Origin: Sunxiuqinia sp963677175
Lineage (GTDB): Bacteria; Bacteroidota; Bacteroidia; Bacteroidales; Prolixibacteraceae
NCBI GenBank assembly: GCA_963677175.2
Contig: CAXXES010000006.1
Coordinates: 1 to 64,000 of the forward strand
DNA length: 64,000 bases
Direction: 5' to 3'
Below, one piece after another: positions 1 to 9,011 of this stretch (its first letter is position 1; each line of letters opens with the position of its first letter). Under the pieces are notes generated by a model, which saw only the letters and a list, made by a program, of their open reading frames with translations, did not search any database and was not told the origin of the DNA. Both the position numbers and the translations under genes were made by a program.

Positions 1-182
1 ATTTTTATCCCATCAACATTTGGAACATTTATATCAAGTATAAAACAGGAAAAACCCTCTGTTATATTATCATATGCCTCTTGTCCATCTTCAAAATTAA
101 ATACTTTATAACCTTTTAATTCTAATCTTTTCTTTATAGTAGTATTTAGTTTTTTATTATCTTCTAGAAGGAGTATTTTCAC
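1..182 (-). CDS. response regulator, receiver domain (partial)
   Basis: Reading leftward from a GTG at 180-182, the translation runs VKILLLEDNKKL, then KGYKVF, then FILDINVPNVDGIK before it leaves the window. This is the N-terminal half of a CheY-like receiver: the early acidic pair (ED) and the phospho-acceptor Asp in LDIN(V)P are visible. The gene starts 3 bases after the stop of the sensor kinase gene, with a purine-rich stretch (AAGGATAAA) just before the GTG, so the two are one operon and a two-component pair. The output domain lies outside the window. It belongs to the AT-rich Campylobacterota-like segment. Confidence 0.8.
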   Translation of the reverse strand, partial: MKILLLEDNKKLNTTIKKRLELKGYKVFNFEDGQEAYDNITEGFSCFILDINVPNVDGIK

Positions 183-185
183 TGT

Positions 186-1784
186 TTATCCTTTATTATG
201 ATGCAATTTAAGGGTAAATACAACATATTTACCTTTATTTTGGGCTGTAATTAATCCACCCATTTTATCTTCAATAATTACTTTTGCCATATAAAGACCA
301 AATCCTGTTCCATCACTTTTTGTTGTAAAATATGGTTCAAAGATTTTATCTATTATTTTTTCATCAATATTTCCACCATCATCCATTATCTCAATTGTTG
401 TAAAATTTTCACAACTTGAAATATTAATGATTAGATTATATTTTTTTTCAGAATTTTTTTCAATGATTTTATTTTTTGCATTATTAATTAGATTTAATAA
501 AACCTGTTTAAATTCATTTTCATAACCATATATAAGAAGTTCGGACTCTTCATGGTCATAGTTTAGTTTTAACTTAATATTTGAGTAATAGATTTGTTTT
601 CCAAGTATCTCAAAAATCTCTTGAAATGATTCTCTAATTGAGAAAAGTGTTTTTGTAGTAGAGGGTTTCAAAAAGTTTCTAAAGTCAGTTAATGTTTTTG
701 ACATATATTTTAATTGAATCATTGAATCATTTACAAACTCTTCAACTTGGGTATCTTTTAACTCATTTAACAAAAATGAAGTTTGTATATCTTGAACTTG
801 TGCAGACAATTCTACTAAAGGTTCATTCCATTGGTGTGCTATTGCAGCAACCATATCTCCCATCTCTGCTAATTTAGCTTGCTGAATAATAAATTGTTTT
901 TGTTGAATTCTATCTGTAATATCATCCATAACGCATACTATTCCCCCTATTGAGCCATCATTATTTAGATAAACTGCTTTATTTATAATTATGTGTTTCA
1001 TATGATTGCTAGGGGTATGCAAAGTCATCTCTGAGGTGTTTGTTCCTAGTGTTGCCATAATCTCCTCATCAATTCTTGCATTTTTAAATGCAATCTCTGG
1101 TGGGAAAAAGTCCTTAGCTGTTTTTCCTATAACTTCATTTTTACTCATATTTACTAATTCAGAAAAAGCTTTGTTACAGCCTAAAAATTTACCCTCTTTA
1201 TTTTTATAATAGATTGGGTTTGGCAGGGTATCAACAAGAACTTTATCAAATTTAATTCTATTTTGTAATGCTTTCTCTACAACTTTTCTTCTTTGGATAT
1301 TTGCTCTCATAGAAAAAACCATAATTAAAAGCACACCTATGATAGTAATAGTTATCACTACAAGTTTAGTATATTTTTTTATAAAACTATGGGGTTCATT
1401 AATTATCTCATAGTTTTTAACTACCCCTTTGATATCCAAATCAAATCTATTTGTTTCATCATAATCAAAAAGGTATCTATTAGGTGATTTTTCAAGGATT
1501 GGAATATTTTTTATTTTTGTCCCATTTAAAATTCTCAAAGCCATATTTGATACAGCTTCACCTTGTGCTACAGCAGAAGTCATAAGTCCACCTACAACTC
1601 CATAATCTAAATAAAAATCCCATAATCCATAAATAGGTACTTTACTTGCCTTTCTAATCTGCATAACACTTTGTTTATATGTAAAGAATTTACCTGTACT
1701 ATCTTTAAATAATAAAACTAAAAGTATTGCTGTATCATTAACATTTAGATTTGTTATTTTTGTTTTTAGATGTTCAATATCCAT
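186..1784 (-). CDS. sensor histidine kinase, C-terminal part of a frameshifted gene
   Basis: The 532 residues begin inside a periplasmic ABC-type substrate-binding (ABC_sub_bind) domain (about 1-115), followed by a membrane helix near 140-160, a PAS domain (about 175-295; KVLVDTLPNPIYYKNKEGKF), a dimerisation/phosphoacceptor helix with the H-box AIAHQWNEPL, and an HATPase domain with N, G1 (DDGGNID) and G2 (GTGFGLYMAK) boxes. The true N-terminus is the fragment at 1975-2373. The frames rejoin if one base is restored in each of two T runs (1809-1814 and 2004-2010), giving a single gene from 2373 to 186 of about 729 aa. The role is sensing a periplasmic ligand and phosphorylating the regulator encoded just downstream. 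The frameshifts look like homopolymer sequencing errors, but real decay cannot be excluded. Confidence 0.8.
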   Translation of the reverse strand: MDIEHLKTKITNLNVNDTAILLVLLFKDSTGKFFTYKQSVMQIRKASKVPIYGLWDFYLDYGVVGGLMTSAVAQGEAVSNMALRILNGTKIKNIPILEKSPNRYLFDYDETNRFDLDIKGVVKNYEIINEPHSFIKKYTKLVVITITIIGVLLIMVFSMRANIQRRKVVEKALQNRIKFDKVLVDTLPNPIYYKNKEGKFLGCNKAFSELVNMSKNEVIGKTAKDFFPPEIAFKNARIDEEIMATLGTNTSEMTLHTPSNHMKHIIINKAVYLNNDGSIGGIVCVMDDITDRIQQKQFIIQQAKLAEMGDMVAAIAHQWNEPLVELSAQVQDIQTSFLLNELKDTQVEEFVNDSMIQLKYMSKTLTDFRNFLKPSTTKTLFSIRESFQEIFEILGKQIYYSNIKLKLNYDHEESELLIYGYENEFKQVLLNLINNAKNKIIEKNSEKKYNLIINISSCENFTTIEIMDDGGNIDEKIIDKIFEPYFTTKSDGTGFGLYMAKVIIEDKMGGLITAQNKGKYVVFTLKLHHNKG

Positions 1785-1974
1785 ATTATCAATATATTCT
1801 ATATTAACTTTTTTGAATATTTCTCCATTATAGGGGCAAGGTCTTTTTTCATAGCAAGACCAGTTTTAGATTGATCATTTATGATAATTAGATTTTTTAT
1901 ATTTGGTTGAAGGTTTAAAATAAGTTTGAAATTTTTTTCTAAATCTACTTGTTCTACAACCCCGCTTATATTAT

Positions 1975-2373
1975 CTAATAAGTTTTTATCTTTTGGAAGT
2001 TCATTTTTTTAAAATTGTTGATTCCACAAAAAAGAAGGGGTGTATCTTTAAAAAGTTCTTTATAGTATTTCACTGCAAAATCAAAAGCATTGTTATCACT
2101 AGCTATTATTAAATCAAACTTTCTATTGGCTAATTGCTCTTTATATAAAGCATAAAGTTTGTCAATATAACTTGAACTTTCTACCCTTTTTGTATCCATA
2201 TAAAGGACAGTAAGTTCAACATCTTCTAAGTCCTTAAATTTTTTCTCAACTTCATTTATTATATCATCACTCCATTTATACCCTTTGTGATATGAGTTTA
2301 AAAATAGTACTTCTTTACTTTGGGCATAAAGGAAGTTGATAAAAATAAAAATGATAAGTAAAAGTTTTTTCAT
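1975..2373 (-). CDS. N-terminal fragment of the same sensor kinase (signal peptide and start of substrate-binding domain)
   Basis: The 132 residues begin with a clear signal peptide (MKKLLLIIFIFINFLYAQS) and continue into an ABC_sub_bind-type periplasmic domain (EVLFLNSYHKGYKWSDDI; later DLIIASDNNAFDFAVKYY and PLLFCGINNF). The frame then runs into a stop just after the T7 run at 2004-2010. Adding one base there restores NELPKDKNLLDNISGVVEQ and a continuous domain down to about 1815, where a second T run again breaks the frame. The protein is therefore not complete by itself. It is the front of the kinase at 186-1784. Confidence 0.75.
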   Translation of the reverse strand: MKKLLLIIFIFINFLYAQSKEVLFLNSYHKGYKWSDDIINEVEKKFKDLEDVELTVLYMDTKRVESSSYIDKLYALYKEQLANRKFDLIIASDNNAFDFAVKYYKELFKDTPLLFCGINNFKKMNFQKIKTY

Positions 2374-2395
2374 GTTTACCTCTGTTAGGTATATA

Positions 2396-2980
2396 TTATT
2401 CTACAAATATAACATATCCAGACTTAGGTCCATGCGCTCCTATAACTAATGATTGTTCAATATCTGCAGTTTTAGAAGGTCCACTTATAAATGCACCATA
2501 TGTAGAATCATCAAAACTAATTTTTTCATAAGCTTCATGCATATTATGAACAATATTGTTTTTATCTACAACAATAATTATATTTTGTGCAATAAAATAT
2601 AAACTTCTATGTCTATTATCTTTATTGCTAACCCAAACAGCACCATTTTCAGCTACTGCAAATTCACCTTTAATAATTGCTAAATCTATATCTTTTAGGT
2701 TATGTGGGTCAAGCTCTTCATTTGCTTTAAAGTTATCATTTGTAAAATATTCACTATTTGATGCAATCATTTTTTCATCGGGATATAATGTTGATACTGT
2801 TTTTTCAAGCTCTTCTTTTTTTATAAATAGTGCATTTCCCCCTACACTTTCTAGCATCGTAGAGAACTTTTCATAAGGATTATCAAATTTAATTCCAAAA
2901 TTTGTATAACTTGGTAGCTCACAATCTTTTACTTTGTTTTTGTTTCTTATATTTGCAAGAATCTGTTCTTTACTTGTCAT
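2396..2980 (-). CDS. lutC: LutC-type lactate utilisation protein (LUD domain)
   Basis: From the ATG at 2980 (MTSKEQILANIRNKN) the product is 194 aa, the usual size of LutC/YkgG. The LUD domain shows IASNSEYF, DLAIIKGEFAVAENGAVWV and the C-terminal VIGAHGPKSGYVIFVE. A longer in-frame start upstream would lie entirely inside lutB and is less likely. The gene overlaps the end of lutB by 11 bases, so the two are translationally coupled. LutABC together oxidise L-lactate to pyruvate; LutC lacks iron-sulphur clusters of its own. Part of the Campylobacterota-like segment. Confidence 0.88.
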   Translation of the reverse strand: MTSKEQILANIRNKNKVKDCELPSYTNFGIKFDNPYEKFSTMLESVGGNALFIKKEELEKTVSTLYPDEKMIASNSEYFTNDNFKANEELDPHNLKDIDLAIIKGEFAVAENGAVWVSNKDNRHRSLYFIAQNIIIVVDKNNIVHNMHEAYEKISFDDSTYGAFISGPSKTADIEQSLVIGAHGPKSGYVIFVE

Positions 2981-4217
2981 TTTGAAATTCCTCTTTATAT
3001 AATTCTTTAAAACTTTTTGTTGGCATATTTGGTATATCTCTTTGTTTCCCCCATACATTCAATCTATTATAGATTAATGACTTTGGAAGAATAGGTACTA
3101 TTTTTCTAGCAATTTTTCCTAATAATGAAAATAATGTTGGTTTATTCATAAGCCAAACGGCAGCTTGCATACCCAATCTTTTTTTATTTGAGATTATATT
3201 TTGCTCTCTTAAATCTTGTCTATGTGTATATAGTTGTGAGTCTAAATCAATTTTTACTGGACATACATTTGAACATGAACCACATAAAGAACAAGCAAAA
3301 GAAAGGGTTTTGTGTTTTTTAGGATCTCTAAAAGTACTTAGTGTTGAACCAATTGGTCCAGGTATAACATAGTCATAAGAGTGTCCACCACTTCTTCTAT
3401 AGATAGGACAAGTATTCATACAAGCACCACATCTAATACAATTCAAGGCTTTTTTATATGATTCAGATTGTAAAAATGGTGTTCTTTTATTATCAACTAT
3501 TACAATATGCATCTGTCCACCTTTAATTGGTCCATGAAAATGTGAAGTGTAAGAAGTAATAGGTTGTCCTGTTGCACTTCTTGCTAGTAATCTTGTAAAT
3601 ACACTTAAATCTTCAAGTCTAGGGATAATTTTTTCTATTCCCATGCAAGCAATATGAAGATTAGGAACACTTGCTCCCATATCTGCATTTCCTTCATTTG
3701 TACAAACTACAACTCCACCTGTTTGTGCAATTGCAAAGTTCACACCAGTGATACCAGCATCAGCATCTAAAAACTTTTCCCTTAAGTGCCCTCTTGCTGC
3801 TCTTGTTAAATATGTTGGATCAGAGTTGTTCTCATCTGTTCCAATTTTTTCATGGAAAGTTCTTGCAACATCCTCTTTTTTTAGGTGAATTGCAGGTAAA
3901 ACAATATGAGAAGGGGGTTCTTGTCTAAATTGAACAATTCTTTCTCCTAAATCTGTATCAACAACCTCTAAGCCTTTTTCTTCTAAAAATGGATTTAGAT
4001 GACACTCTTCTGTTAACATAGATTTTGATTTAACTACTTTTTTTACACTGTTTTCTTTTAATATTTTATATACAATTTCGTTGTGCTCTTGGGCATCTTT
4101 TGCAAAATGAACTTTTATACCTCTTTTATTTGCATTCTCTTCAAACTCTAAAAGGTATTTATCAAGGTTTGCCATTGTATGGCTTTTGATTTGGTCTGCA
4201 TATGTTCTTAAGGTTTC
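2970..4217 (-). CDS. lutB: LutB iron-sulphur subunit of lactate oxidation, 5' end missing
   Basis: The product contains the LUD domain (SKSMLTEECHLNPFLEEKG; VNFAIAQTGGVVVCTNEGN) and two 4Fe-4S motifs, CIRCGACMNTCP and CSLCGSCSNVCP, as in LutB/YkgF. The first Met (4175) is internal: the frame stays open upstream to about 4217 and encodes LutB-like ETLRTYADQIKSHT before a stop. Full LutB proteins have roughly 50-70 more residues at the N-terminus, and lutA would be expected beyond. Both are missing because the sequence switches to a Bacteroidota genome here. The protein transfers electrons during L-lactate oxidation in the cytoplasm. Confidence 0.88.
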   Translation of the reverse strand, partial: ETLRTYADQIKSHTMANLDKYLLEFEENANKRGIKVHFAKDAQEHNEIVYKILKENSVKKVVKSKSMLTEECHLNPFLEEKGLEVVDTDLGERIVQFRQEPPSHIVLPAIHLKKEDVARTFHEKIGTDENNSDPTYLTRAARGHLREKFLDADAGITGVNFAIAQTGGVVVCTNEGNADMGASVPNLHIACMGIEKIIPRLEDLSVFTRLLARSATGQPITSYTSHFHGPIKGGQMHIVIVDNKRTPFLQSESYKKALNCIRCGACMNTCPIYRRSGGHSYDYVIPGPIGSTLSTFRDPKKHKTLSFACSLCGSCSNVCPVKIDLDSQLYTHRQDLREQNIISNKKRLGMQAAVWLMNKPTLFSLLGKIARKIVPILPKSLIYNRLNVWGKQRDIPNMPTKSFKELYKEEFQNDK

Positions 4218-4225
4218 CTAACAAG
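4205..4225. other. junction between two unrelated genomes
   Basis: lutB homology and the AT-rich composition stop at about 4217, within a codon series. The next bases introduce a stop, and from there on the sequence has the composition and gene content of a Bacteroidota. No inverted repeat, integrase, tRNA or target duplication is visible at the break. This looks like a chimeric contig or read join, not an insertion boundary. Confidence 0.7.
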
Positions 4226-4311
4226 CACGCAATCGCAAAAAAATAAAAAGTGGAATTGATTACGTTCTGCCTTTATGCAGACTCAACCACAAGAATCCAT
4301 TTCTGAACACA

Positions 4312-4353
4312 AAACGATAAAAAACAAAGGGGATCTGATAAATCCCCTTTGTT
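4312..4353 (-). terminator. Rho-independent terminator of the Spy-like gene
   Basis: A perfect 12-bp stem (4323-4334 with 4342-4353, core AAAGGGGAT/ATCCCCTTT) with a 7-base loop lies 37 bases beyond the stop of the gene at 4391. On the minus strand it is followed by a T-rich tract (GTTTTTTATCGTTTTG). Confidence 0.8.
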
Positions 4354-4390
4354 ACTAACTAATTAAACTAAAAACCAACAATTTCGCTAT

Positions 4391-4801
4391 CTATTTTCCT
4401 GGTCTGCTATCTCCTCCACGCTCACCGGGGGCGCGTCTATTTTTCATTCGTTCCTCACGTTGTTTTTGCATTTCATCAAATTTTTCAGCTTGTTCTTTTG
4501 TCAGCATCGCACGAATTTCCTTATTTCTTTCTTCCATTTTCTCCCTCATTTTTGGAAATAGCTCGCGTCGCTTTTCGTCAGTAGCACTTTGCATTTGCTC
4601 GCGAAGTTCGCTGAAAGACTCCTGAAACTTTTCATTGATAGCAGTCAGCTTTTTTTGCTGGGCTTCATCCAGACCAAGCGTTTCAATTAACCGCTTATCC
4701 CGTTCTTCCTGGCTCATACGTTGGCCCTGGCCTCCTGGCTGAGCGTAACTCATGCCAACAGTGGCAATCAGCACGACGAATAATACATACAACTTTTTCA
4801 T
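4391..4801 (-). CDS. Spy/CpxP-like periplasmic protein
   Basis: A 136-aa protein with a signal peptide (MKKLYVLFVVLIATVGMSYAQ) and then an almost wholly charged helical region. It contains the LTxxQ-like pattern seen in the Spy/CpxP/RcnB group: LGLDEAQQKKLTAINEKFQ and later MLTKEQAEKFDEMQKQ. The tail is rich in Arg, Gly and Pro. Family members are periplasmic chaperones or metal/stress sensors; in Bacteroidota such small proteins are common and mostly uncharacterised. It is monocistronic, with its own terminator downstream, and is the first intact gene of the Bacteroidota part. Confidence 0.65.
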   Translation of the reverse strand: MKKLYVLFVVLIATVGMSYAQPGGQGQRMSQEERDKRLIETLGLDEAQQKKLTAINEKFQESFSELREQMQSATDEKRRELFPKMREKMEERNKEIRAMLTKEQAEKFDEMQKQREERMKNRRAPGERGGDSRPGK

Positions 4802-5004
4802 TTTGTTTCAATTTAGTGTTGTTATTTGAATTTGATGGAACGAGCCGTTTTCATATGGTTCCTTTTCAAAAAGAATTTGTAGCGCTTGTTTCATCGGTTA
4901 TTTTTTGATGATCAACCTATTGACTACTGAATAACCGTTTCGTTTAATCCTGATCGATTTTCTTTCCTGAAAGATTGCACTATTTTTACAAAAAATGTAA
5001 ATCC

Positions 5005-5748
5005 ATGCAAGCAATGCTATTTGCCGCCGGGCTTGGCACGCGGCTTCAACCGCTCACAAACAGCAAGCCCAAGGCACTGGTCGAAATCAACGGAAAAACT
5101 TTATTACAACGAAGCCTCGAAAGTCTAAAAGCGCAAGGGATCTCCGATGTTGTGATCAATGTGCACCATTTTCCTGATCAGCTCATCGATTTTTTGCATC
5201 AGCACAATCACTTCGCTATGAATATCCAAATTTCGGATGAGCGCGATGAACTGCTGGATACCGGAGGCGGAATATTAAATGCCATATCATTATTTAAACC
5301 AGACGAACCCATTTTAATCCTTAATGTGGATGTGCTCACCAACCTATCGTTTCGCGAGCTGCTCCACTTTCATCAGCAGGAAAAGGCGCTGGCCACCCTG
5401 GTCGTCAGGAACCGGAAAACTTCGCGTTACCTGCTATTTGATGACAAACATCAGCTGACCGGTTGGAAAAACGAACAAACCGGTTCCACTAAGATTTCCA
5501 GACCCAACGAGTTCCCGCAATCCACTCCTTATGCTTTTAGCGGCATTCAAATCATTCAACCCAAATTACTGAACCAAATCCACGAGAAGGACAAATTCTC
5601 GATTATCGACTTGTATTTACGCCTGGCCAAAACCGAGATCATCAAGGCCTTTGTGGATGAAAACTCGGCTTGGATGGACTTAGGGAAATACGAACAAATG
5701 GGCGAAGCCGAACGCCTCGTAAAAAAACTGGAGCAGGATCCGCAATAA
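5005..5748 (+). CDS. sugar-1-phosphate nucleotidyltransferase (MurU-like)
   Basis: From the ATG at 5005 (MQAMLFAAGLGTRLQPLT) the protein is 247 aa. The N-terminal nucleotide-binding signature AAGLGTRLQPLTNSKPKAL is complete, followed by ILNVDVL (the metal-binding Asp region) and GGGILNA. The length and absence of a left-handed beta-helix domain fit the short N-acetylmuramate-1-phosphate uridylyltransferase/mannose-1-phosphate guanylyltransferase type used in cell-wall recycling or GDP/UDP-sugar supply. The substrate cannot be decided from sequence. An earlier in-frame ATG at 4975 would add ten poorly conserved residues. The gene converges on the peptidase at 5831 across a shared terminator. 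Confidence 0.8.
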   Translation: MQAMLFAAGLGTRLQPLTNSKPKALVEINGKTLLQRSLESLKAQGISDVVINVHHFPDQLIDFLHQHNHFAMNIQISDERDELLDTGGGILNAISLFKPDEPILILNVDVLTNLSFRELLHFHQQEKALATLVVRNRKTSRYLLFDDKHQLTGWKNEQTGSTKISRPNEFPQSTPYAFSGIQIIQPKLLNQIHEKDKFSIIDLYLRLAKTEIIKAFVDENSAWMDLGKYEQMGEAERLVKKLEQDPQ

Positions 5749-5775
5749 TTCAGCAGATTAATGCAGGGTAAACAA

Positions 5776-5808
5776 AAAACGAAGCATCTCGTTAAAATGC
5801 TTCGTTTT
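5776..5808. terminator. bidirectional terminator between convergent genes
   Basis: A perfect 12-bp stem (5776-5787 with 5797-5808; core AACGAAGCAT/ATGCTTCGTT) with a 9-base loop is flanked by A-rich sequence on the left and TTTTCTTTT on the right. It can therefore stop transcription from both the nucleotidyltransferase and the M16 peptidase. Confidence 0.85.
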
Positions 5809-5830
5809 CTTTTGAAATCAAATTGATCTT

Positions 5831-8632
5831 TTAGTTCGAAGGAACAAAGACGACATCAATCAGATCAGCGTCATCAAAAAAGTCGGCAGCGAATTTCTGA
5901 ATATCCTGTCCACTCATCTTTTCCAGAATTTCCTCATAGTTGGCTGGATCAGCAGAGTTGATGCCATTGAAATAATAGTTATACAATGAACCCAACCAAA
6001 AGCTGTTGTGCTCACGTGACTGTTCGCGGTCTTTCAGCAAGTTTTTGATTGTCTTATCAAAATCAACAGCGGTTGGCCCCTCGGCAACAACCTTATCAAT
6101 CTCGCGATAAATAATCGATTTCAACTGATCGGCCCGCGCGGGATCACAATCGAATAAAATACGCATGCTGCCCTTGCTGACAGGGTATTGACTCACGCCA
6201 CTACCAATACCCACGCCGTAGGTGCCGCCTTCATCTTCTCGAACGGTTTCGGTAAAACGCAAGTCAAGAATACCTTCCAGAACTTTAATTGCCAAAATAT
6301 TCTCCTGTGTGTAATCCATATCATTTTCATAACGCACATTGACATTGGCTTTCGGTGTCGTTAGAGGAACAGGAATCACCTTTTTCGTTTTTCCTTCCGG
6401 AGGGCGGACACCATGGTCTTTCCAGCTTTCTTCCCTTTCCGAATCGGTCAGTGAGCCCAAATATTTCTTGGCCATTGTTTTGGCAGTTTCCTCATCAATA
6501 TTTCCAACGATAAAGAAGGTAAAGTCACCGGCATCCTGAATCCGGTCGTTGTAAATTTTTTGAATATCTTCAAACTTGACATCCTGAAGATATTCCGTAT
6601 TCATGGTTCTCACACGAGGATGGTAATCAGCCATAATGAACGATAACGAATCGCGCATAATTTTTGTCGGATCTTTTTCCATGTTGGCAACAAAGGCCAT
6701 ATAGCGGGACATTAAGGCATTATGAGCTTCTTCATCAAAACGGGGTTGCTCAAAATAAAGATAAGTCAGCTGCATCATGGTTTCAAAATCCTTCGGCGTA
6801 GTTGATCCGTTGAAACCCTCCGTTAAAGCACCAATTGTTGGTGACAGGGAAACCTTTTTGCCAGTCAGCATTTTCTGCAAAGTAATCGCATCAAAATCCC
6901 CCACTCCGTAAGCATTTATAAAGGTGGACGTCATATCAGCCGATGGCACATACTCATCGTCCCACAAGGATGAACCGCCTTTGCTGAAAGCCGTCAATGT
7001 CACATTATCCTTTTCGTAATCCGCATGGCGATAAATCACCTTCACATTATTCGCCAGGGTCCATTCAACGGCATCAAAATCCTTCAGCTTTTTAGTTTTG
7101 ACAATTTCTGCTCCTTCCAACTCCTCGCTGATTAACGACTCACCCGAAACGGTATCTTCATAAGGATCGATTTCCATGGTCTCCACTTTGGCGATGATGC
7201 TTTTCGCTTCTTGTTCCGAAAGGTGCTCAGCATCCTTCGGGCCTGTAATCACGATGGTCCGGTTTTCTTGCTTAGTCCATTCTTTGGCTTTTGCCGAAAT
7301 TTCGTCAACCGTAATGGTCGGCATCACCTCGTTGGCAAATTGGTATTCCTTCTCAATGCCCAGAACCGGCTCTTTAACCAGGTAGTTTTGTGCATACTCA
7401 CGGGCATAGCTGTCGTTCGATATTTTATCGCGCTCATTGTAACGATTCTCCAAACTGGTGAGAAAATTAGTTTTGGCCCGCTCCAACTCGCCTTCGCCAA
7501 AACCATATCGCTTAATCCGCTCAGTTTCGATCATGATGGCTTCGAGCGCCTTCGCTTCTTCATTGGTGTTTGCTGTTACATTGATACTATAAGCATCATA
7601 ACCACGCACCAATCCTCCGCGTCCTGTACGGCCCGAAACAAAGGGTGGTGTTCCCTTTTGCAGCAACTCCTGGATGCGCATCCCCGCCATGGCATTGTAC
7701 AATGATGTGATGTATAAGTCTCTTAAGTCGGTATAGCTTTTGTCCTGTCCATCTTTATTTTCATCAAGAATATAAATATTGATCTGCGACTGGGTAGCTT
7801 CGTCATCAGTGGCCAACACATAATAGGTTTCTTCGTGATCCGGAATCTTAAACGTTGGCCGTTCTTTCGGATTTTCAATTGGTTCAATGGTTGAAAACAA
7901 AGCTTTCACTTTTTGTTCCACTTCATCTACATCCACATCACCCACAACGGCAATCGCTTGCAAATCGGTCCGGTACCAGTCGTGATAAAACTGACGCAGC
8001 GTTGCCGGGTCATGATATTTAATGACTGTTGTATCTCCTATAACATCTCGCTCGGCCCATTTCGAATCTTTTAATACCACTGGAAGCCATTGTCTCAACA
8101 TCCTAAAATTAGCGTTACGGCGGGTCCTCCACTCTTCACTAATTACCCCACGCTCCAGGTCAATCTCATCTTCCTTCAATAACAAAAAGTCGCACCAGTC
8201 ATGTAAAACCAGCAAACAAGTATCAACCAGCCCTTCATGGGTTGTAGGAACCTCGCTCAGGTTGTAAACCGTTTCATTGAAAGCAGTATAAGCATTGATG
8301 TTGCGCCCAAATGCCACACCATGCTTTTCGAGCGTGTTCAAAATACCTTTACCTTCAAAATTCTCGGTTCCGTTAAAAGCCATGTGCTCCAGGAAATGGG
8401 CCAGCCCATTTTGGTTGTCCTCTTCGAGCAAGGCTCCAACATTTTGAATGATGTAAAAACTCGCCCTGTTTTTGGGCTCTTCATTGTGCCTGATATAATA
8501 AGTTAAACCGTTATCCAGCACACCTTTCCGTACGCCTGGCTCTTCAGGAACCAGACGATTCAAATCAAAACCGGTTTGCGCGGAGGCAATCAGCGCAAAC
8601 AGAAAAAAAAGCAGTGTCATTCGTTGTTTCAT
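5831..8632 (-). CDS. M16 family zinc metallopeptidase, exported
   Basis: A 933-aa protein with a signal peptide (residues 1-19, ending ASAQ) and two tandem M16 units. The zinc-binding HxxEH motif is HFLEH at residues 79-83, and the downstream glutamate lies in ERGVISEEWR. The second half repeats the fold without the zinc motif, as is usual for the full-length insulinase/pitrilysin (PqqL-like) type. It should be a periplasmic or surface peptidase acting on peptides. The gene is divergent from the DUF2264/GH88 pair and ends in a shared terminator. Length and order are ordinary for Bacteroidota; nothing is missing. Confidence 0.92.
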   Translation of the reverse strand: MKQRMTLLFFLFALIASAQTGFDLNRLVPEEPGVRKGVLDNGLTYYIRHNEEPKNRASFYIIQNVGALLEEDNQNGLAHFLEHMAFNGTENFEGKGILNTLEKHGVAFGRNINAYTAFNETVYNLSEVPTTHEGLVDTCLLVLHDWCDFLLLKEDEIDLERGVISEEWRTRRNANFRMLRQWLPVVLKDSKWAERDVIGDTTVIKYHDPATLRQFYHDWYRTDLQAIAVVGDVDVDEVEQKVKALFSTIEPIENPKERPTFKIPDHEETYYVLATDDEATQSQINIYILDENKDGQDKSYTDLRDLYITSLYNAMAGMRIQELLQKGTPPFVSGRTGRGGLVRGYDAYSINVTANTNEEAKALEAIMIETERIKRYGFGEGELERAKTNFLTSLENRYNERDKISNDSYAREYAQNYLVKEPVLGIEKEYQFANEVMPTITVDEISAKAKEWTKQENRTIVITGPKDAEHLSEQEAKSIIAKVETMEIDPYEDTVSGESLISEELEGAEIVKTKKLKDFDAVEWTLANNVKVIYRHADYEKDNVTLTAFSKGGSSLWDDEYVPSADMTSTFINAYGVGDFDAITLQKMLTGKKVSLSPTIGALTEGFNGSTTPKDFETMMQLTYLYFEQPRFDEEAHNALMSRYMAFVANMEKDPTKIMRDSLSFIMADYHPRVRTMNTEYLQDVKFEDIQKIYNDRIQDAGDFTFFIVGNIDEETAKTMAKKYLGSLTDSEREESWKDHGVRPPEGKTKKVIPVPLTTPKANVNVRYENDMDYTQENILAIKVLEGILDLRFTETVREDEGGTYGVGIGSGVSQYPVSKGSMRILFDCDPARADQLKSIIYREIDKVVAEGPTAVDFDKTIKNLLKDREQSREHNSFWLGSLYNYYFNGINSADPANYEEILEKMSGQDIQKFAADFFDDADLIDVVFVPSN

Positions 8633-9011
8633 TCGACTAAAATTTAATTTTTAAATAGGTTAGCTGTATTTGCAGTTTATTACAAGTATTCGATGCTTTT
8701 TTTATTTAAGTAATACGAATAATTTAGTGTCATGCTTCGAGTCTTTAACAATTTGTGATAGAAGCGAAACCGAAAATATCAAATAGGTCCGTGACCTTAA
8801 GTAAAATTTTTAATATCAAAAATAAGTTTTCTGATTAAAACTTGCACAATCATTTAACAGAAAAGATCTCTTTTTTTTGGAATCTCCCAAAATACTTACA
8901 CTAAACTTTCATTCTTCCTTTGAATAGCAGCTCAAATCCTTATTTTTGTTATTGACTTTTTTGAACGATCATCCGCCGTTTAATAATCGGCAAAATTGAC
9001 TACTACTCACG
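8633..9011. other. divergent intergenic region, no gene seen
   Basis: 379 bases of AT-rich sequence separate the M16 peptidase and DUF2264 genes, which point away from each other, so promoters in both directions must lie here. I see no convincing coding frame and no clear consensus promoter. Confidence 0.5.

Noticed and set aside
1..4217. The AT-rich segment as a horizontally acquired island
   Set aside because: lutB is cut at the edge, no integration signature is present and frameshifts look technical. A chimeric join explains more.
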